A stretch of 64,000 nt of DNA from Lactococcus fujiensis JCM 16395 (GTDB lineage Bacteria; Bacillota; Bacilli; Lactobacillales; Streptococcaceae): assembly GCF_002441655.1 (NCBI RefSeq), contig NZ_JXJU01000003.1, positions 124,001-188,000 of the forward strand, read 5' to 3'. A program made the translations under genes and the position numbers. Shown one piece after another: positions 53,330-62,926 of the stretch (positions are counted from its first letter, which is position 1; every line of letters begins with the position of its first letter). The notes under the pieces were generated by a model. It saw only the letters and a program-made list of their open reading frames with translations. It made no database searches and had not been told where the DNA came from.

Positions 53330-54211
53330 ATGATAAAAAATGGACGTATAGTAAAATCACTGGCTGGTTTTTACGATGTGGAATCAGAAGGAACAGTCTA
53401 TCAGACGCGTGCACGAGGCAACTTTAGAAAAAAAGGGATGAAACCTCTTGTTGGAGATTTCGTACAATTTTCGACTGAAGAAAATTCTGAGGGCTATGTG
53501 CTTGACATCAAGGAGCGAAAAAATCAACTGGTTCGACCTGCCATTGCTAATATTGACCAAGCAGTTATTGTGATGAGTACGGTAAGCCCAAATTTTAGTT
53601 TAAATTTACTAGATCGATTCTTAGTCTTTTTAGAAAATAAAAAAATGACACCACTGATTTACATCTCGAAACTTGACCTTATTGATAATTTAGATGAAAT
53701 GAATCAATTTAAGCTAAATTATGAAAAAATAGGTTATTCAATTTATTTTAATAGTGACGAATTATTAAATGCACTGAACCATAAAGTGACTGTTTTTATG
53801 GGACAAACGGGTGTAGGAAAAACGACTCTGCTTAATAAAATTGCCCCAGAAATGAATTTGGAAACTGGTGAAACGTCGGAAAAACTAGGACGCGGGCGTC
53901 ATACCACTCGTCATGTTGAATTTTTTAATGTTGCTCAAGGCTTGATTGCTGATACGCCAGGATTTTCAAGTCTCGATTATGAAGTTGATAATGCACCTGA
54001 TTTAAATAATGCTTTTCCAGAAATTGCGCTGATTAGTCATGATTGCAAATTTAGAGAGTGTACTCATACGCATGAGCCAGAGTGTGCAGTAAAACGAGCA
54101 TTAGAAAAAAAAGAAATTTTGCAAAGTCGTTATGACAACTATTTGCAGCTTTTATCTGAAATAAATAATACGAGGGAAACTTATGCAAAAAGAAGAAAAA
54201 AGCAAGTTTAA
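53330..54211 (+). CDS. rsgA: Ribosome small-subunit GTPase A
   Basis: 293 residues. OB fold first, then a circularly permuted GTPase: G4 (ISKLDLID, NKxD variant) before G1 ([14 protein letters not shown]) and G3 (DTPGF), and a C-terminal zinc site ([16 protein letters not shown]). Assists late 30S maturation and is inhibited by (p)ppGpp, which relQ in this window would supply. Overlaps the next small gene by 29 bases. Confidence 0.96.
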   Translation: MIKNGRIVKSLAGFYDVESEGTVYQTRARGNFRKKGMKPLVGDFVQFSTEENSEGYVLDIKERKNQLVRPAIANIDQAVIVMSTVSPNFSLNLLDRFLVFLENKKMTPLIYISKLDLIDNLDEMNQFKLNYEKIGYSIYFNSDELLNALNHKVTVFMGQTGVGKTTLLNKIAPEMNLETGETSEKLGRGRHTTRHVEFFNVAQGLIADTPGFSSLDYEVDNAPDLNNAFPEIALISHDCKFRECTHTHEPECAVKRALEKKEILQSRYDNYLQLLSEINNTRETYAKRRKKQV

Positions 54212-54398
54212 GGACAATTTGGTTCTAAAGGAATTGAGTTTAGTTGGACTGGTTGCACTTTGGGGATTACTCATTTTCTTCAAAGAACAATTGTCCTTCA
54301 CCTGGCAGGTCATCTGTTTTATTGTTCTAGTTGTTTTTACAATTTATGGCATTATCATAGCTAACCGAGCTTTTTTTGGTGTTGAAAAAAAGAAATAA
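54183..54398 (+). CDS. Small membrane protein coupled to rsgA
   Basis: 71 residues, two membrane segments (about 18-33 and 42-63) between basic ends ([17 protein letters not shown]). The start lies 29 bases inside rsgA with GAGGG 9 bases upstream, so it is probably translated by coupling. No family recognised. Confidence 0.65.
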   Translation: MQKEEKSKFKDNLVLKELSLVGLVALWGLLIFFKEQLSFTWQVICFIVLVVFTIYGIIIANRAFFGVEKKK

Positions 54399-54460
54399 TT
54401 GACATGAATTCTAAAGGAATTCTGAATTCTTAAAATGTATTAAATTAGTATGGAGAAAAA

Positions 54461-55114
54461 ATGGAATATAAAATTGCACCCTCAATCTTGTCCGCCGATT
54501 TTGGTCACTTTGCGCGTGATATTCAAACTTTAGAAGCGGCTGGAGCAGAATGGGCACACATTGATATTATGGATGGTCATTTTGTTGATAATTTGACTTT
54601 TGGCGCTGGAGTTGTTGCGGCCTTGCGTCCTCATTCAAATTTATTTTTTGATTGCCATTTGATGGTGGAGCATCCTGAAAAGTATATCGAGCCCTTAGCA
54701 AAGGCTGGTGCTGACAGCATGTCTATTCACGCGGAAGCAACCCCACATTTACACGGGACTTTGCAACAAATTAAAAATGCTGGGATGAAAGCCAGTGTTG
54801 TTATCAATCCAGGAACACCCGTCGAATTTATTAAACCGGTATTATCAATGGTTGATATGGTTCTTGTAATGAGTGTAAACCCTGGCTTTGGGGGACAAAA
54901 ATTTATTCCAGAAACAATGGAAAAAGTTGCTGAATTAAGTGAAATCCGTTCAGAACGACAATTAAATTTTGATATCGAAGTAGATGGTGGCATTTCAGAT
55001 CTTACAATTGAAACTGCTAAAAAAGCGGGTGCAAATGTGTTTGTAGCTGGTAGTTTTGTCTTTAATGGTGATGTTACAGAAAATATCTATAAATTAAAAG
55101 AAAAACTGAAATAA
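54461..55114 (+). CDS. rpe: Ribulose-phosphate 3-epimerase
   Basis: 217 residues, TIM barrel. APSILSADFGHFARDI, HIDIMDGHFVDNLTFG, DCHLMVEHPEKYI, VMSVNPGFGGQKFI and the phosphate site VDGGISDLTI, AGSFVF. Interconverts ribulose-5-P and xylulose-5-P in the pentose phosphate pathway. It follows rsgA as in other Firmicutes; thiN, often next, is missing here. Confidence 0.97.
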   Translation: MEYKIAPSILSADFGHFARDIQTLEAAGAEWAHIDIMDGHFVDNLTFGAGVVAALRPHSNLFFDCHLMVEHPEKYIEPLAKAGADSMSIHAEATPHLHGTLQQIKNAGMKASVVINPGTPVEFIKPVLSMVDMVLVMSVNPGFGGQKFIPETMEKVAELSEIRSERQLNFDIEVDGGISDLTIETAKKAGANVFVAGSFVFNGDVTENIYKLKEKLK

Positions 55115-55149
55115 GCCTCAATTTTTCAGTTTTCATTTAGAGGTAAAAT

Positions 55150-56478
55150 GTGGAAATAATAATTATTGTGTTGCTAATTTTAATTCTTTTATTAGGATTA
55201 GCAAATTTTTTCAAAAAAACTGGGGCTCAGGGGACAGCAAATCAAATTAATCATTTACAACAAAATTTGTCCGAGCTCAGGCAAGATATGAATCAGCAAC
55301 TCGGGTTAAATCGCCAAGAGATGTCTGATAATTTACGTTCTGTCAGTAATGATGTCAATCAAAATCTATCTTTTCTGACTGAAAATATTAATGAGAAATT
55401 TGATCATCAATTCAAAGATTTACAAGAGTCAAATGAGAAAAAATTGGCACAAATTTCAACTGGTCTGACAGAGACAACAAGGCATTTAACAGATAATTTG
55501 TCAGCCCTGACTGAGTCAATTACATTAAAATTCGATAATAAATTTAAAGATTTACAAGAATCAAATGATAAAAAGCTCACGCAAATCCAAGAAACGGTTG
55601 ATGAAAAACTCCAAGAAACACTAAATCGACGAATTTCACAAAGCTTTGAACAAGTGACTTTGCATCTTAAAAATGTCGAAGAAGGACTTGGCGAAATGCG
55701 GAACTTGGCATCTGATGTTGACAGCCTTCAAAAAGTCATGACGGGGGTTAAAACACGGGGGATTGTGGGCGAAATTCAATTAGGACGAATTTTAGATCAA
55801 ATCTTCACTTCAAGTCAATATCGGGAACAGGTGAACATTCAAGGCAATAACGCTGTTGATTATGCCGTTGTTATGCCTGGCAAGACAAGCGATGGAGAGG
55901 TCTTACTCCCCATTGACTCCAAGTTTCCAATGGAGGATTACCAACGCTTACAAACTGCCCTCGAAGGAACTGACATTAAAGAAATTGAAGTGCGGAGAAA
56001 AGCCTTGTTTAGTGCCATCAAAGCACAAGCTAAATCTATTTCTGAGAAATATATTCTTCCGCCAAAAACAACCGATTTTGCTGTAATGTTTTTACCAACG
56101 GAAGGACTTTTCATGGAAGTTGTCAACAATCCTGAGCTTTATGAACAAATTTCTCGTGAATACAAAGTCAATGTTACAGGGCCAACAACCATGACAGCTG
56201 TTCTTAATAGCTTGCAAATGGGCTTCAAGACATTGCAAATTGAACAGAAATCTTCAGAAGTTTATGAATTACTCGGAGCTGTTAAAACTGAGTTTGGTAA
56301 ATTTGAAAAATCACTTAAAAAAGTTCATGAACGACTGCAACAATCTGAAAAAGAAATTAATACGTTGATTACTACACGAACAAGTGTGATGAGTCGCCAA
56401 TTAAGAACAATTGACTCAATTGATGAACAAGCAAGCAAGAGCCTTCTGGGGTTTAGTGAAGAAGACGAGAATGATTAA
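55150..56478 (+). CDS. rmuC: RmuC family protein
   Basis: 442 residues. GTG start at 55150 with AGAGG upstream; the preceding ATG is in another frame. N-terminal membrane anchor (about 2-20), a long coiled coil with a repeated unit (KFDHQFKDLQESNEKKLAQI at about 78 and KFDNKFKDLQESNDKKLTQI at about 127), and the nuclease-like RmuC domain (about 180-420: GEIQLGRIL, LPIDSKFPMEDY, AVMFLPTEGLFMEV). Named for limiting inverted-repeat recombination; biochemical activity unproven. Confidence 0.92.
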   Translation: MEIIIIVLLILILLLGLANFFKKTGAQGTANQINHLQQNLSELRQDMNQQLGLNRQEMSDNLRSVSNDVNQNLSFLTENINEKFDHQFKDLQESNEKKLAQISTGLTETTRHLTDNLSALTESITLKFDNKFKDLQESNDKKLTQIQETVDEKLQETLNRRISQSFEQVTLHLKNVEEGLGEMRNLASDVDSLQKVMTGVKTRGIVGEIQLGRILDQIFTSSQYREQVNIQGNNAVDYAVVMPGKTSDGEVLLPIDSKFPMEDYQRLQTALEGTDIKEIEVRRKALFSAIKAQAKSISEKYILPPKTTDFAVMFLPTEGLFMEVVNNPELYEQISREYKVNVTGPTTMTAVLNSLQMGFKTLQIEQKSSEVYELLGAVKTEFGKFEKSLKKVHERLQQSEKEINTLITTRTSVMSRQLRTIDSIDEQASKSLLGFSEEDEND

Positions 56479-56505
56479 TCGGGCAAAATGCCCTGGAGGT
56501 ATAGA

Positions 56506-57447
56506 ATGACGCTGATTCAAAATCTACAACTCAATCAAACTTTTGAGGGGTATTATCTGATTAAGTCCGTTGAACTTCGACAGACTCGTGCAGGTAAAGA
56601 ATATTTAGCTTTAAGTTTTCAAGATCGTTCAGGAACAATCAATGGAAATGTTTGGGACGCCAATCCAAAAGCAGTCGAACAATTTCGTGCTGGACGTGTG
56701 GTTTATATGAAGGCACTCAAGGAGCTCTACAATGGGATGCCTCAGGTCAATAAAATTCAAATGCGGATTGCCAACGACAACGAGCCTCATAATCCAAAAG
56801 ATTTTAAGGAAAAGGCACCTGTTGAGGAAAAAGAATTGCGTGAATACGTTCAGTCTATCGTCTTTCGTATCGAAAATCCGACATGGAATCGTGTGGTTCG
56901 AGCAATATTGAAAAAATTTGACCAAGAATTTTATGTCTTTCCAGCTGCTAAAACAAATCATCACGCTTTTGAAGGTGGATTAGCTTACCACACTACGACC
57001 ATGCTCAAACTTGCTGAACAAATTTGTGAGGTTTACCCTCAACTTAATCCAAGTTTAATGTTTGCAGGATGTTTACTCCATGATATGGCGAAATGTTTGG
57101 AATTCACGGGCTATGAAAATACAAATTATACCTTGCGTGGTAATCTCGTGGGCCATATTGTTTTAATTGATGAAGAAGTTGTTAAAGTTTCCACTGAGCT
57201 TGGATTTGATGATGATAATGAAGACCTATTGCTACTACGTCATTGCCTCCTCAGCCATCATGGGGAACTCGAATATGGCAGTCCGGTCCGTCCACAAATT
57301 ATGGAAGCAGAAATGATTCATCAGATAGACATGATGGATGCAACAATGATGATGATGTCCTCTGCGATAGCCACGCTTGAACCAGGAGAATTCAGTCCTC
57401 GCATCTGGCCACTTGGTAATCGTAATTTTTATAAACCACGGCTTTAA
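56506..57447 (+). CDS. yhaM: 3'-5' exoribonuclease YhaM
   Basis: 313 residues from ATG 56506 (CTGGAGG). N-terminal OB fold (about 10-90: YYLIKSVELRQTRAGKEYLALSFQDRSGTINGNVWD) and an HD metal-phosphohydrolase domain (about 160-290: HHAFEGGLAYHTTTM, GCLLHDMAKCLEF, HCLLSHHGELEYGSP). Trims RNA and DNA 3' ends with Mn or Co. Ten or so bases separate it from rmuC; probably one operon from rpe on. Confidence 0.94.
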   Translation: MTLIQNLQLNQTFEGYYLIKSVELRQTRAGKEYLALSFQDRSGTINGNVWDANPKAVEQFRAGRVVYMKALKELYNGMPQVNKIQMRIANDNEPHNPKDFKEKAPVEEKELREYVQSIVFRIENPTWNRVVRAILKKFDQEFYVFPAAKTNHHAFEGGLAYHTTTMLKLAEQICEVYPQLNPSLMFAGCLLHDMAKCLEFTGYENTNYTLRGNLVGHIVLIDEEVVKVSTELGFDDDNEDLLLLRHCLLSHHGELEYGSPVRPQIMEAEMIHQIDMMDATMMMMSSAIATLEPGEFSPRIWPLGNRNFYKPRL

Positions 57448-57451
57448 TATT

Positions 57452-57483
57452 AAAAAACTTATTCGACATTGGATAAGTTTTTT
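57452..57483 (+). terminator. Terminator of the rpe-rmuC-yhaM operon
   Basis: AAAAAACTTAT-N10-ATAAGTTTTTT. Confidence 0.9.
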
Positions 57484-57517
57484 AATTTAGCTCAGAGGAA
57501 TATCTCTTGAAAAATGT

Positions 57518-57523
57518 TATAAT
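57518..57523 (+). promoter_or_regulatory. -10 of the aldose epimerase gene
   Basis: TATAAT, about 30 bases before the GTG start; a normal leader with AAAGGAG at 57543-57549. Confidence 0.6.
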
Positions 57524-57554
57524 ATGAGTGAATAAAGTAACAAAGGAGAAGCAC

Positions 57555-58424
57555 GTGAAAGCTATATTGGAGAATTCAGAATTATCAGTTACAGTTGACA
57601 GCTTTGGTGCAGAAATGCATTCAATTTTGAAGGATGGGGCGGAATATTTATGGCAAGCCGACAAGAAATATTGGGGCCGCCATGCGCCCGTTCTGTTTCC
57701 TATTGTTGGAAAACTGAAAAATGGGGAGTATCATTACAATGACACGACTTATAAAATGGGGGGGCATGGTTTTGCACGAGACAATGAGTTTAAACTTATC
57801 AGCGCTGATAATAAAAAATTAGTATTTGAATTGCGTGAAAATGAGGACACCCTTTCACAATATCCATTTCATTTTGAATTCCGAGTAATTTACCAACTAA
57901 ATGATAATAAGATTAAAGTTCGTTATGAGGTCAAAAATGAGGATGAAAAATTTATGAGTTTTGGTGTAGGTGCGCACCCCGCTTTTAATGTTCCAATTCA
58001 TAATGGTTCATTTGAAGACTACAAGCTAACAATTTCACCTGCTGAAAAACGAACCTTCATCCCACTTGATCCACCATCAGGAACGATAAAAATTGACAAA
58101 AAAATGGACAAAGTCGTTGATGAGTTGCCACTAACACGTGAATTATTTGACCAAGACGCACTTGTCTTTACTTCATCAAAAGAAACGAAAGTAAGTTTGA
58201 CAAATCAATTGGATTCACATTCAGTGTCAGTTTCTTGGAAAAATATGCCTTATTTTGGTCTGTGGAGTCCATATCCAGCAGATGCTCCTTTTGTTTGTAT
58301 TGAACCTTGGTGTGGTATTGCAGACGATGTCAATACTGACGGAGATATTACAACAAAATTTGGAATTAATGAGCTTGCACCTGAAGGTGAATTTTCTTGT
58401 GAATATGAAATTGAAATAAATTAA
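57555..58424 (+). CDS. Aldose 1-epimerase family protein (LacX/YihR-like)
   Basis: 289 residues from GTG 57555, chosen over an earlier in-frame GTG at 57528 because AAAGGAG (57543-57549) lies at the right distance. Beta-sandwich mutarotase: GAEMHSILKDGAEYLWQAD, HAPVLFPIVGKLKNGEY, FGVGAHPAFNVPI with the catalytic His, and LWSPYPADAPFVCIEPWCGIAD. Interconverts sugar anomers; LacX-type members have unknown sugars. Confidence 0.9.
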   Translation: MKAILENSELSVTVDSFGAEMHSILKDGAEYLWQADKKYWGRHAPVLFPIVGKLKNGEYHYNDTTYKMGGHGFARDNEFKLISADNKKLVFELRENEDTLSQYPFHFEFRVIYQLNDNKIKVRYEVKNEDEKFMSFGVGAHPAFNVPIHNGSFEDYKLTISPAEKRTFIPLDPPSGTIKIDKKMDKVVDELPLTRELFDQDALVFTSSKETKVSLTNQLDSHSVSVSWKNMPYFGLWSPYPADAPFVCIEPWCGIADDVNTDGDITTKFGINELAPEGEFSCEYEIEIN

Positions 58425-58447
58425 TTTTATTAATAAAAATATCTAAT

Positions 58448-58478
58448 AAAAATCTGTCAGAATTGACAGGTTTTTATT
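58448..58478 (+). terminator. Terminator of the aldose epimerase gene
   Basis: AAAAATCTGTCA-GAAT-TGACAGGTTTTTATT. Confidence 0.85.
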
Positions 58479-58512
58479 AGCAATCCTCCCAACTCTTAGA
58501 AATTGGTAATAA

Positions 58513-59421
58513 ATGACTAAAATTATCGTAAATGCTGTCAGTTTTCTACTCACTATTCTTCTTGCTTTCTTTCTTAAAAAGGTCGGAGTTTTAAAGCAAA
58601 CGGATGGAGAACGCGTTTCCAAAATTGTGATTTTCTCAACTCTCCCCGCAACAATAATTATTGCTTTAAATGGCTTCAAAATAACATCGATGGTCTGGAT
58701 TCTCATGTCCTTGGGATTATTATTTAATGTATTTCTAATTTTTATGGGGTACTTGCTAGGAAGAAAAAGAAATGCAATTGAACGAGGCTTGTATATGTTT
58801 AATATCGGAGGATATAACTTAGGAAACTTTGCCATTCCATTTGTAGCGAGTTTTTTTGCACAGGCCATTCCATTTATTGCTATGTTTGACATGGGAAATT
58901 CGTTTATGGTTGCTGGCACAACCCAAGCAATCGTTGAAACGAGTTCAAAGCAGCAAAAAAATGGCTTTGATTTACGTGATCCTCTGCGGATTTTACTTAA
59001 AAGCCCTCCTTTTGTTGTATATGTTTGCATGGTTATATTGGCTTTGATTCATGTGAAAGTTCCTGACTTTATTATTGAACCATTGTCGTTCATTGCTAAA
59101 GGAAATTCATTTCTATCTCTTTTCATGATTGGTCTATTCATGCAAGTGTCGTTCAAAAAAAGCGGTCTTGCCACGATTGGCCGTGTCCTTTTCTTCCGAT
59201 ACACATTTGCATTTTTACTTGCACTGACCGTCTATTTTCTCTTTCCGTTTTCACATCTCGTGAAAATGGTCCTCATCCTCATCCTATTCACGCCAATCTC
59301 TTTCCTTACCACGATTCAAGCGACACAATTTGGTGTTGATGAAGGGCAAGCTGGCTTTGTCTCAAGCCTTTCAATGATTATTTCACTGATCCTAATGAGT
59401 TTAATCGTTATTTTGTTATAA
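58513..59421 (+). CDS. AEC family transporter (malate permease-like)
   Basis: 302 residues, about ten membrane segments. KIIVNAVSFLLTILLAFFLKKVGVLKQTDGERVSKIVIFSTLPATIII at the N-terminus and TIQATQFGVDEGQAGFVSSLSMIISLILMSLIVI at the end match the auxin-efflux-carrier family, which in lactic acid bacteria includes malate and other carboxylate permeases. Substrate unknown. Weak ribosome binding site. Confidence 0.87.
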   Translation: MTKIIVNAVSFLLTILLAFFLKKVGVLKQTDGERVSKIVIFSTLPATIIIALNGFKITSMVWILMSLGLLFNVFLIFMGYLLGRKRNAIERGLYMFNIGGYNLGNFAIPFVASFFAQAIPFIAMFDMGNSFMVAGTTQAIVETSSKQQKNGFDLRDPLRILLKSPPFVVYVCMVILALIHVKVPDFIIEPLSFIAKGNSFLSLFMIGLFMQVSFKKSGLATIGRVLFFRYTFAFLLALTVYFLFPFSHLVKMVLILILFTPISFLTTIQATQFGVDEGQAGFVSSLSMIISLILMSLIVILL

Positions 59422-59426
59422 AAAAA

Positions 59427-59441
59427 GTGAAAGCGTTTGAA
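59427..59441 (+). promoter_or_regulatory. Partial cre-like site
   Basis: GTGAAAGCGTTTGAA matches the cre core TGAAAGCG but misses the outer bases. It lies 39 bases upstream of the antiporter -10. Confidence 0.35.
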
Positions 59442-59479
59442 ATATTTAAAAGTCTCTTAACCTTTAATGTCAAATTTGA

Positions 59480-59485
59480 TATAAT
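59480..59485 (+). promoter_or_regulatory. -10 of the CPA2 antiporter gene (leaderless type)
   Basis: TATAAT preceded by TGA. The ATG at 59492 is six bases downstream. Confidence 0.65.
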
Positions 59486-59491
59486 AAAGGA

Positions 59492-60622
59492 ATGATAGAT
59501 ATTTTTCAAATAACAATAATATTGGTAGCATCTTTAATTGCAACGCTTCTCTCACGCCGGTTAAAAATCCCTGCTGTAATTGGGCAAATGCTCGTTGGAA
59601 TCTTACTTGCGCCTTCACTGTTGGGTTGGGTCCAAGGAGGACATACGATTGAAGTAATGTCTGAGATAGGGGTTATTCTGCTTATGTTCCTTGCAGGGTT
59701 GGAAAGTGATTTAAGCGTATTAAAGAAAAACTTTAAACCCTCAATGCTCGTCGCAATTCTTGGCGTCATCGTCCCTTTAATATGCTTTGGTGTAGCGGCC
59801 TTCTGGCTTGGTAAAGATTTAAGTACGTCATTCTTTTATGGCACTGTTTTTGCGGCGACATCAGTGTCAATAACTGTTGAAGTATTACAAGAATATGGCA
59901 AATTATCGACACGTGCTGGAAATATTATTCTTGGTGCGGCTGTTGTTGATGATATACTTGCTGTCCTCATTCTCTCTGTTTTCACAAGCTTTAAAAATAG
60001 CTCTTCAAACCTTCCCCTCCAAATTGGCTTACAAATTATTTTCTTCGCCTTCTTGGTGTTGGTTCACAAAATGATTCCCAAGATATGGAAAATTGTGGAA
60101 AAATTCCCCATTTATGCAAAGAATACAACGGTTGCGTTGATTATTTGCTTGGGTCTGAGTCTACTAGCTGATTTTGTTGGAATGTCTGCTGTAATCGGAA
60201 GCTTCTTTGCTGGGATTGCAATTAGCCAAACAGAAGTTTCAGAAAAAATTGAAGAGTATACCTCTGCGATTGGTTATGTGTTCTTTATCCCAATTTTCTT
60301 CGTTTCTATTGCGATTGAAGTAAATTTTGATAGTTTAATTCATCACCCATGGCTTGTGTTATTCTTCACTGTTTTAGCGATTTTGACAAAACTTATTCCA
60401 GCCTACTTTGCAGGCAAAATGTCGAATCTTTCAACAGACGAAAGCCTATTAATTGGTACAGGGATGATTTCTCGAGGCGAAATGGCTTTGATTGTGGCTC
60501 AAATTGGGTTGGCAAGTGCGGTTATTTCTGATGAAGTGTATTCTGAACTCGTTATTGTCATTATACTGGCTACGGTAATTGCTCCCTTCTTAATTAAATG
60601 GGCAATTCGAAGAAGTAATTAA
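59492..60622 (+). CDS. Cation:proton antiporter, CPA2 family
   Basis: 376 residues, about 12 membrane segments. RRLKIPAVIGQMLVGILLAP, LMFLAGLESDLSVLKKN, FAATSVSITVEVLQEYGKL, GAAVVDDILAVLILS with the paired Asp (electrogenic CPA2/NapA motif), AVIGSFFAGIAISQTE and MISRGEMALIVAQIG. Exchanges Na or K for protons in pH and salt homeostasis. There is no C-terminal TrkA-N domain, so it is NapA-like rather than KefB-like. Confidence 0.92.
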   Translation: MIDIFQITIILVASLIATLLSRRLKIPAVIGQMLVGILLAPSLLGWVQGGHTIEVMSEIGVILLMFLAGLESDLSVLKKNFKPSMLVAILGVIVPLICFGVAAFWLGKDLSTSFFYGTVFAATSVSITVEVLQEYGKLSTRAGNIILGAAVVDDILAVLILSVFTSFKNSSSNLPLQIGLQIIFFAFLVLVHKMIPKIWKIVEKFPIYAKNTTVALIICLGLSLLADFVGMSAVIGSFFAGIAISQTEVSEKIEEYTSAIGYVFFIPIFFVSIAIEVNFDSLIHHPWLVLFFTVLAILTKLIPAYFAGKMSNLSTDESLLIGTGMISRGEMALIVAQIGLASAVISDEVYSELVIVIILATVIAPFLIKWAIRRSN

Positions 60623-60641
60623 GTCAATAAACCAAAAAACC

Positions 60642-60671
60642 AAAAAACCTTATCCGCTGATAAGGTTTTTT
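60642..60671. terminator. Bidirectional terminator
   Basis: AAAAAACCTTATC-CGCT-GATAAGGTTTTTT between the antiporter and convergent walJ; it reaches the walJ stop. Confidence 0.93.
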
Positions 60672-61482
60672 ATATGTCGAATAGTTTGCTCGCATGTTCG
60701 TGGCTAGTATCCATAATCTTTACTTCACGGTGTGTATCAACATCATGTTGTTGTAAATAGCCATCCATTGTCATATGAGCTAATTCTTTGATATTATTGT
60801 GGAGGCTCAAGTGTCCTAAGAAAATACGTTTCGTTTTATTTCCTAAGACGTGGAAAGCGGCCTTAGCACCATCCTCATTTGATAAATGCCCTCGGTCACT
60901 CAAAATACGCTGTTTTGTAACCCAAGGATAGGGGCCATTTCGAAGCATTTCAACTTCATGATTACTTTCCATTAAATATCCATCGGCGTTTTCGATAATT
61001 CCTTGCATACGGTCACTGACATAACCAGTGTCAGTCAACAAAACAAAAGATTTATTGTCCTTCATGAAACGATAAAATTGTGGGGCAACCGCATCATGGC
61101 TGACACCAAAGCTTTCTATATCAATATCTCCGAAAGTTATCGTTTTCCCCATCTCAAAAATATGCTTCTGATCTTCAGAAATTTTTCCAACCATATTTTT
61201 ACTGTCAATTTCTTGCCAAGTCTGCTCGTTTGCATAGACATCCAGACCATACTTCCGAGCTAAAACCCCCATCCCTTTGATGTGATCGCTATGTTCGTGC
61301 GTAATCAAAAGGGCATCAACATCATTGATGTCACGCCCAATTTCACTCATCAAGCCTTCAATTTTTTTTCCTGATAAGCCAGCATCAACGATAATCTTTT
61401 TCTTTGGCGTTTCTAAATAAAAAGAATTACCTGTTGAGCCCGATGCTAAGATAGAATACTTAAAACCACTATTTTCATTCAT
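60670..61482 (-). CDS. walJ: Metallo-beta-lactamase fold protein WalJ (YycJ/VicX)
   Basis: 270 residues. Zinc motif THEHSDHIKGM (HxHxDH), then GVSHDAVAPQFYRF, LLTDTGYVS and GHLS. Third gene of the essential WalRK operon; YycJ-like proteins act in DNA mismatch repair or as 5'-3' exonucleases. Seven bases after walK. Confidence 0.95.
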   Translation of the reverse strand: MNENSGFKYSILASGSTGNSFYLETPKKKIIVDAGLSGKKIEGLMSEIGRDINDVDALLITHEHSDHIKGMGVLARKYGLDVYANEQTWQEIDSKNMVGKISEDQKHIFEMGKTITFGDIDIESFGVSHDAVAPQFYRFMKDNKSFVLLTDTGYVSDRMQGIIENADGYLMESNHEVEMLRNGPYPWVTKQRILSDRGHLSNEDGAKAAFHVLGNKTKRIFLGHLSLHNNIKELAHMTMDGYLQQHDVDTHREVKIMDTSHEHASKLFDI

Positions 61483-61489
61483 TAATTAT

Positions 61490-62926
61490 TTACTCAAATT
61501 CAATTTCTGCAGTGTCATCCCAGTCTTGATTGCTATCCAATAAATCTTCTGAATAAGGCAATGTGAGTGTGAATGTTGTCCCTTTACCGATACCTTCAGA
61601 AGCGGCAACGATTGTCCCACCGTGAAGCTCGATGATGTTTTTTACAATGGAGAGACCTAAACCAGTCCCCCCTGTTTGACTATTTCTGGCCTGATCAACT
61701 CGATAAAATCGACTGAAAATTTTTGGTAAGTCACTTTTTGGAATTCCAATACCTTGGTCAGAAATCTCTACTATTAGTTTACGATTTTGCGTGCTCAGTG
61801 TCAAATGAATTTCACCACCTTGAGGTGAATATTTCAATGCATTACCGACAATATTATCAATAACTTGAGTAATTTTGTCCGTATCAATCTCTATCCAAAT
61901 GGGTTTTTCAGGAAAATCTGTTGTAATTTGAAAGTTGCCAGAAAACGAGTTGAGGGGATTTGATTTTGCAAGTCGAGCCAAACGATTTGTTTGGAAAGTT
62001 AAAAAATCAACAAAATTAATCAATTCTTTATTGAGAACAAGACGTTCTTGATCAATGCGTGAAAGGGTTAATAAATCCGAAATCATTCTAATCATCCGAT
62101 TTGTTTCATTGAGACTGACCCCGATAAATGATCTTGCCACTTCTGGATCTTCGAGCGCTCCATCTTCAAGAGCCTCTAAATATGCTTTCACAGATGTAAG
62201 AGGTGTTCGTAATTCATGTGAGACATTGGATACAAATTGTTTTTGTTCACGTTCATTTTTCTCTTGAGCGGTAGTATCATGTAAAACAGCGATTATACCT
62301 GAAATAAAGCCAGATTCACGTCGAAAGAGGACAAATTTAGTTCGTAACGAAATAGCCTCTCCAATACTGTTGACCGAGTCTATCACAAGTTCGGGTTCTT
62401 TTTCAAGCAAATCATAAAAAGTGAATTTATCTTTGATATTGAGCGAATCTGTTAAGCTTTTTCCGAGGAGTTCTTCAGCAGTCATATTAAGCTGATTCTG
62501 GGCTGCATGATTCGCTAAAATAATATTTCCTTGCCGGTCAGTCGCAATAATTCCGTCAACCATATAAGTCAAAACGGAATCAAGCTGATTTCTTTGATTT
62601 TCCAAATTACTTTGTGAATGGAAAAAATTATCGCCTAATATTTGAACTTTGTCATAGAGATTAATGAGTTCACTATTTCCCTTTGGACGCTCCGTCTTCG
62701 AGAAGTCACCTTCAATTAAAGAATCCAATTGACCAGATACCTTGTCAATCATCTGTGAAGGGCGCAGAAGGACGATAAATACAACGATTAACGTTGTCAC
62801 ATAATAACTGAAGAAGTTCCAGAAATTGGCCGTATAGAAATCCCAATCTTTTATAAATAAAGCGACAAAAAGAAGTAGATGTGCAACTACTCCCTTGAAA
62901 AGTAATGAATGAACGACCTTATTCAT
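61490..62926 (-). CDS. walK: Sensor histidine kinase WalK (VicK)
   Basis: 478 residues. Two membrane segments (about 8-24 and 36-56) with only a short outer loop, unlike Bacillus WalK with a large sensor domain and streptococcal VicK with one segment. Then a degenerate HAMP (about 58-105), PAS (about 108-215), HisKA with [17 protein letters not shown] (phospho-His) and HATPase ([47 protein letters not shown]). Controls cell wall metabolism with WalR. Overlaps walR by 8 bases. Confidence 0.96.
   Translation of the reverse strand: MNKVVHSLLFKGVVAHLLLFVALFIKDWDFYTANFWNFFSYYVTTLIVVFIVLLRPSQMIDKVSGQLDSLIEGDFSKTERPKGNSELINLYDKVQILGDNFFHSQSNLENQRNQLDSVLTYMVDGIIATDRQGNIILANHAAQNQLNMTAEELLGKSLTDSLNIKDKFTFYDLLEKEPELVIDSVNSIGEAISLRTKFVLFRRESGFISGIIAVLHDTTAQEKNEREQKQFVSNVSHELRTPLTSVKAYLEALEDGALEDPEVARSFIGVSLNETNRMIRMISDLLTLSRIDQERLVLNKELINFVDFLTFQTNRLARLAKSNPLNSFSGNFQITTDFPEKPIWIEIDTDKITQVIDNIVGNALKYSPQGGEIHLTLSTQNRKLIVEISDQGIGIPKSDLPKIFSRFYRVDQARNSQTGGTGLGLSIVKNIIELHGGTIVAASEGIGKGTTFTLTLPYSEDLLDSNQDWDDTAEIEFE

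Noticed and set aside
55380-55600. Tandem DNA repeat in rmuC
   Set aside because: The two similar 20-residue units are a coiled-coil duplication within the protein, not a mobile or phase-variable repeat.
59427-59441. Functional cre for the CPA2 antiporter
   Set aside because: Outer positions of the consensus do not match; kept only as a weak site.
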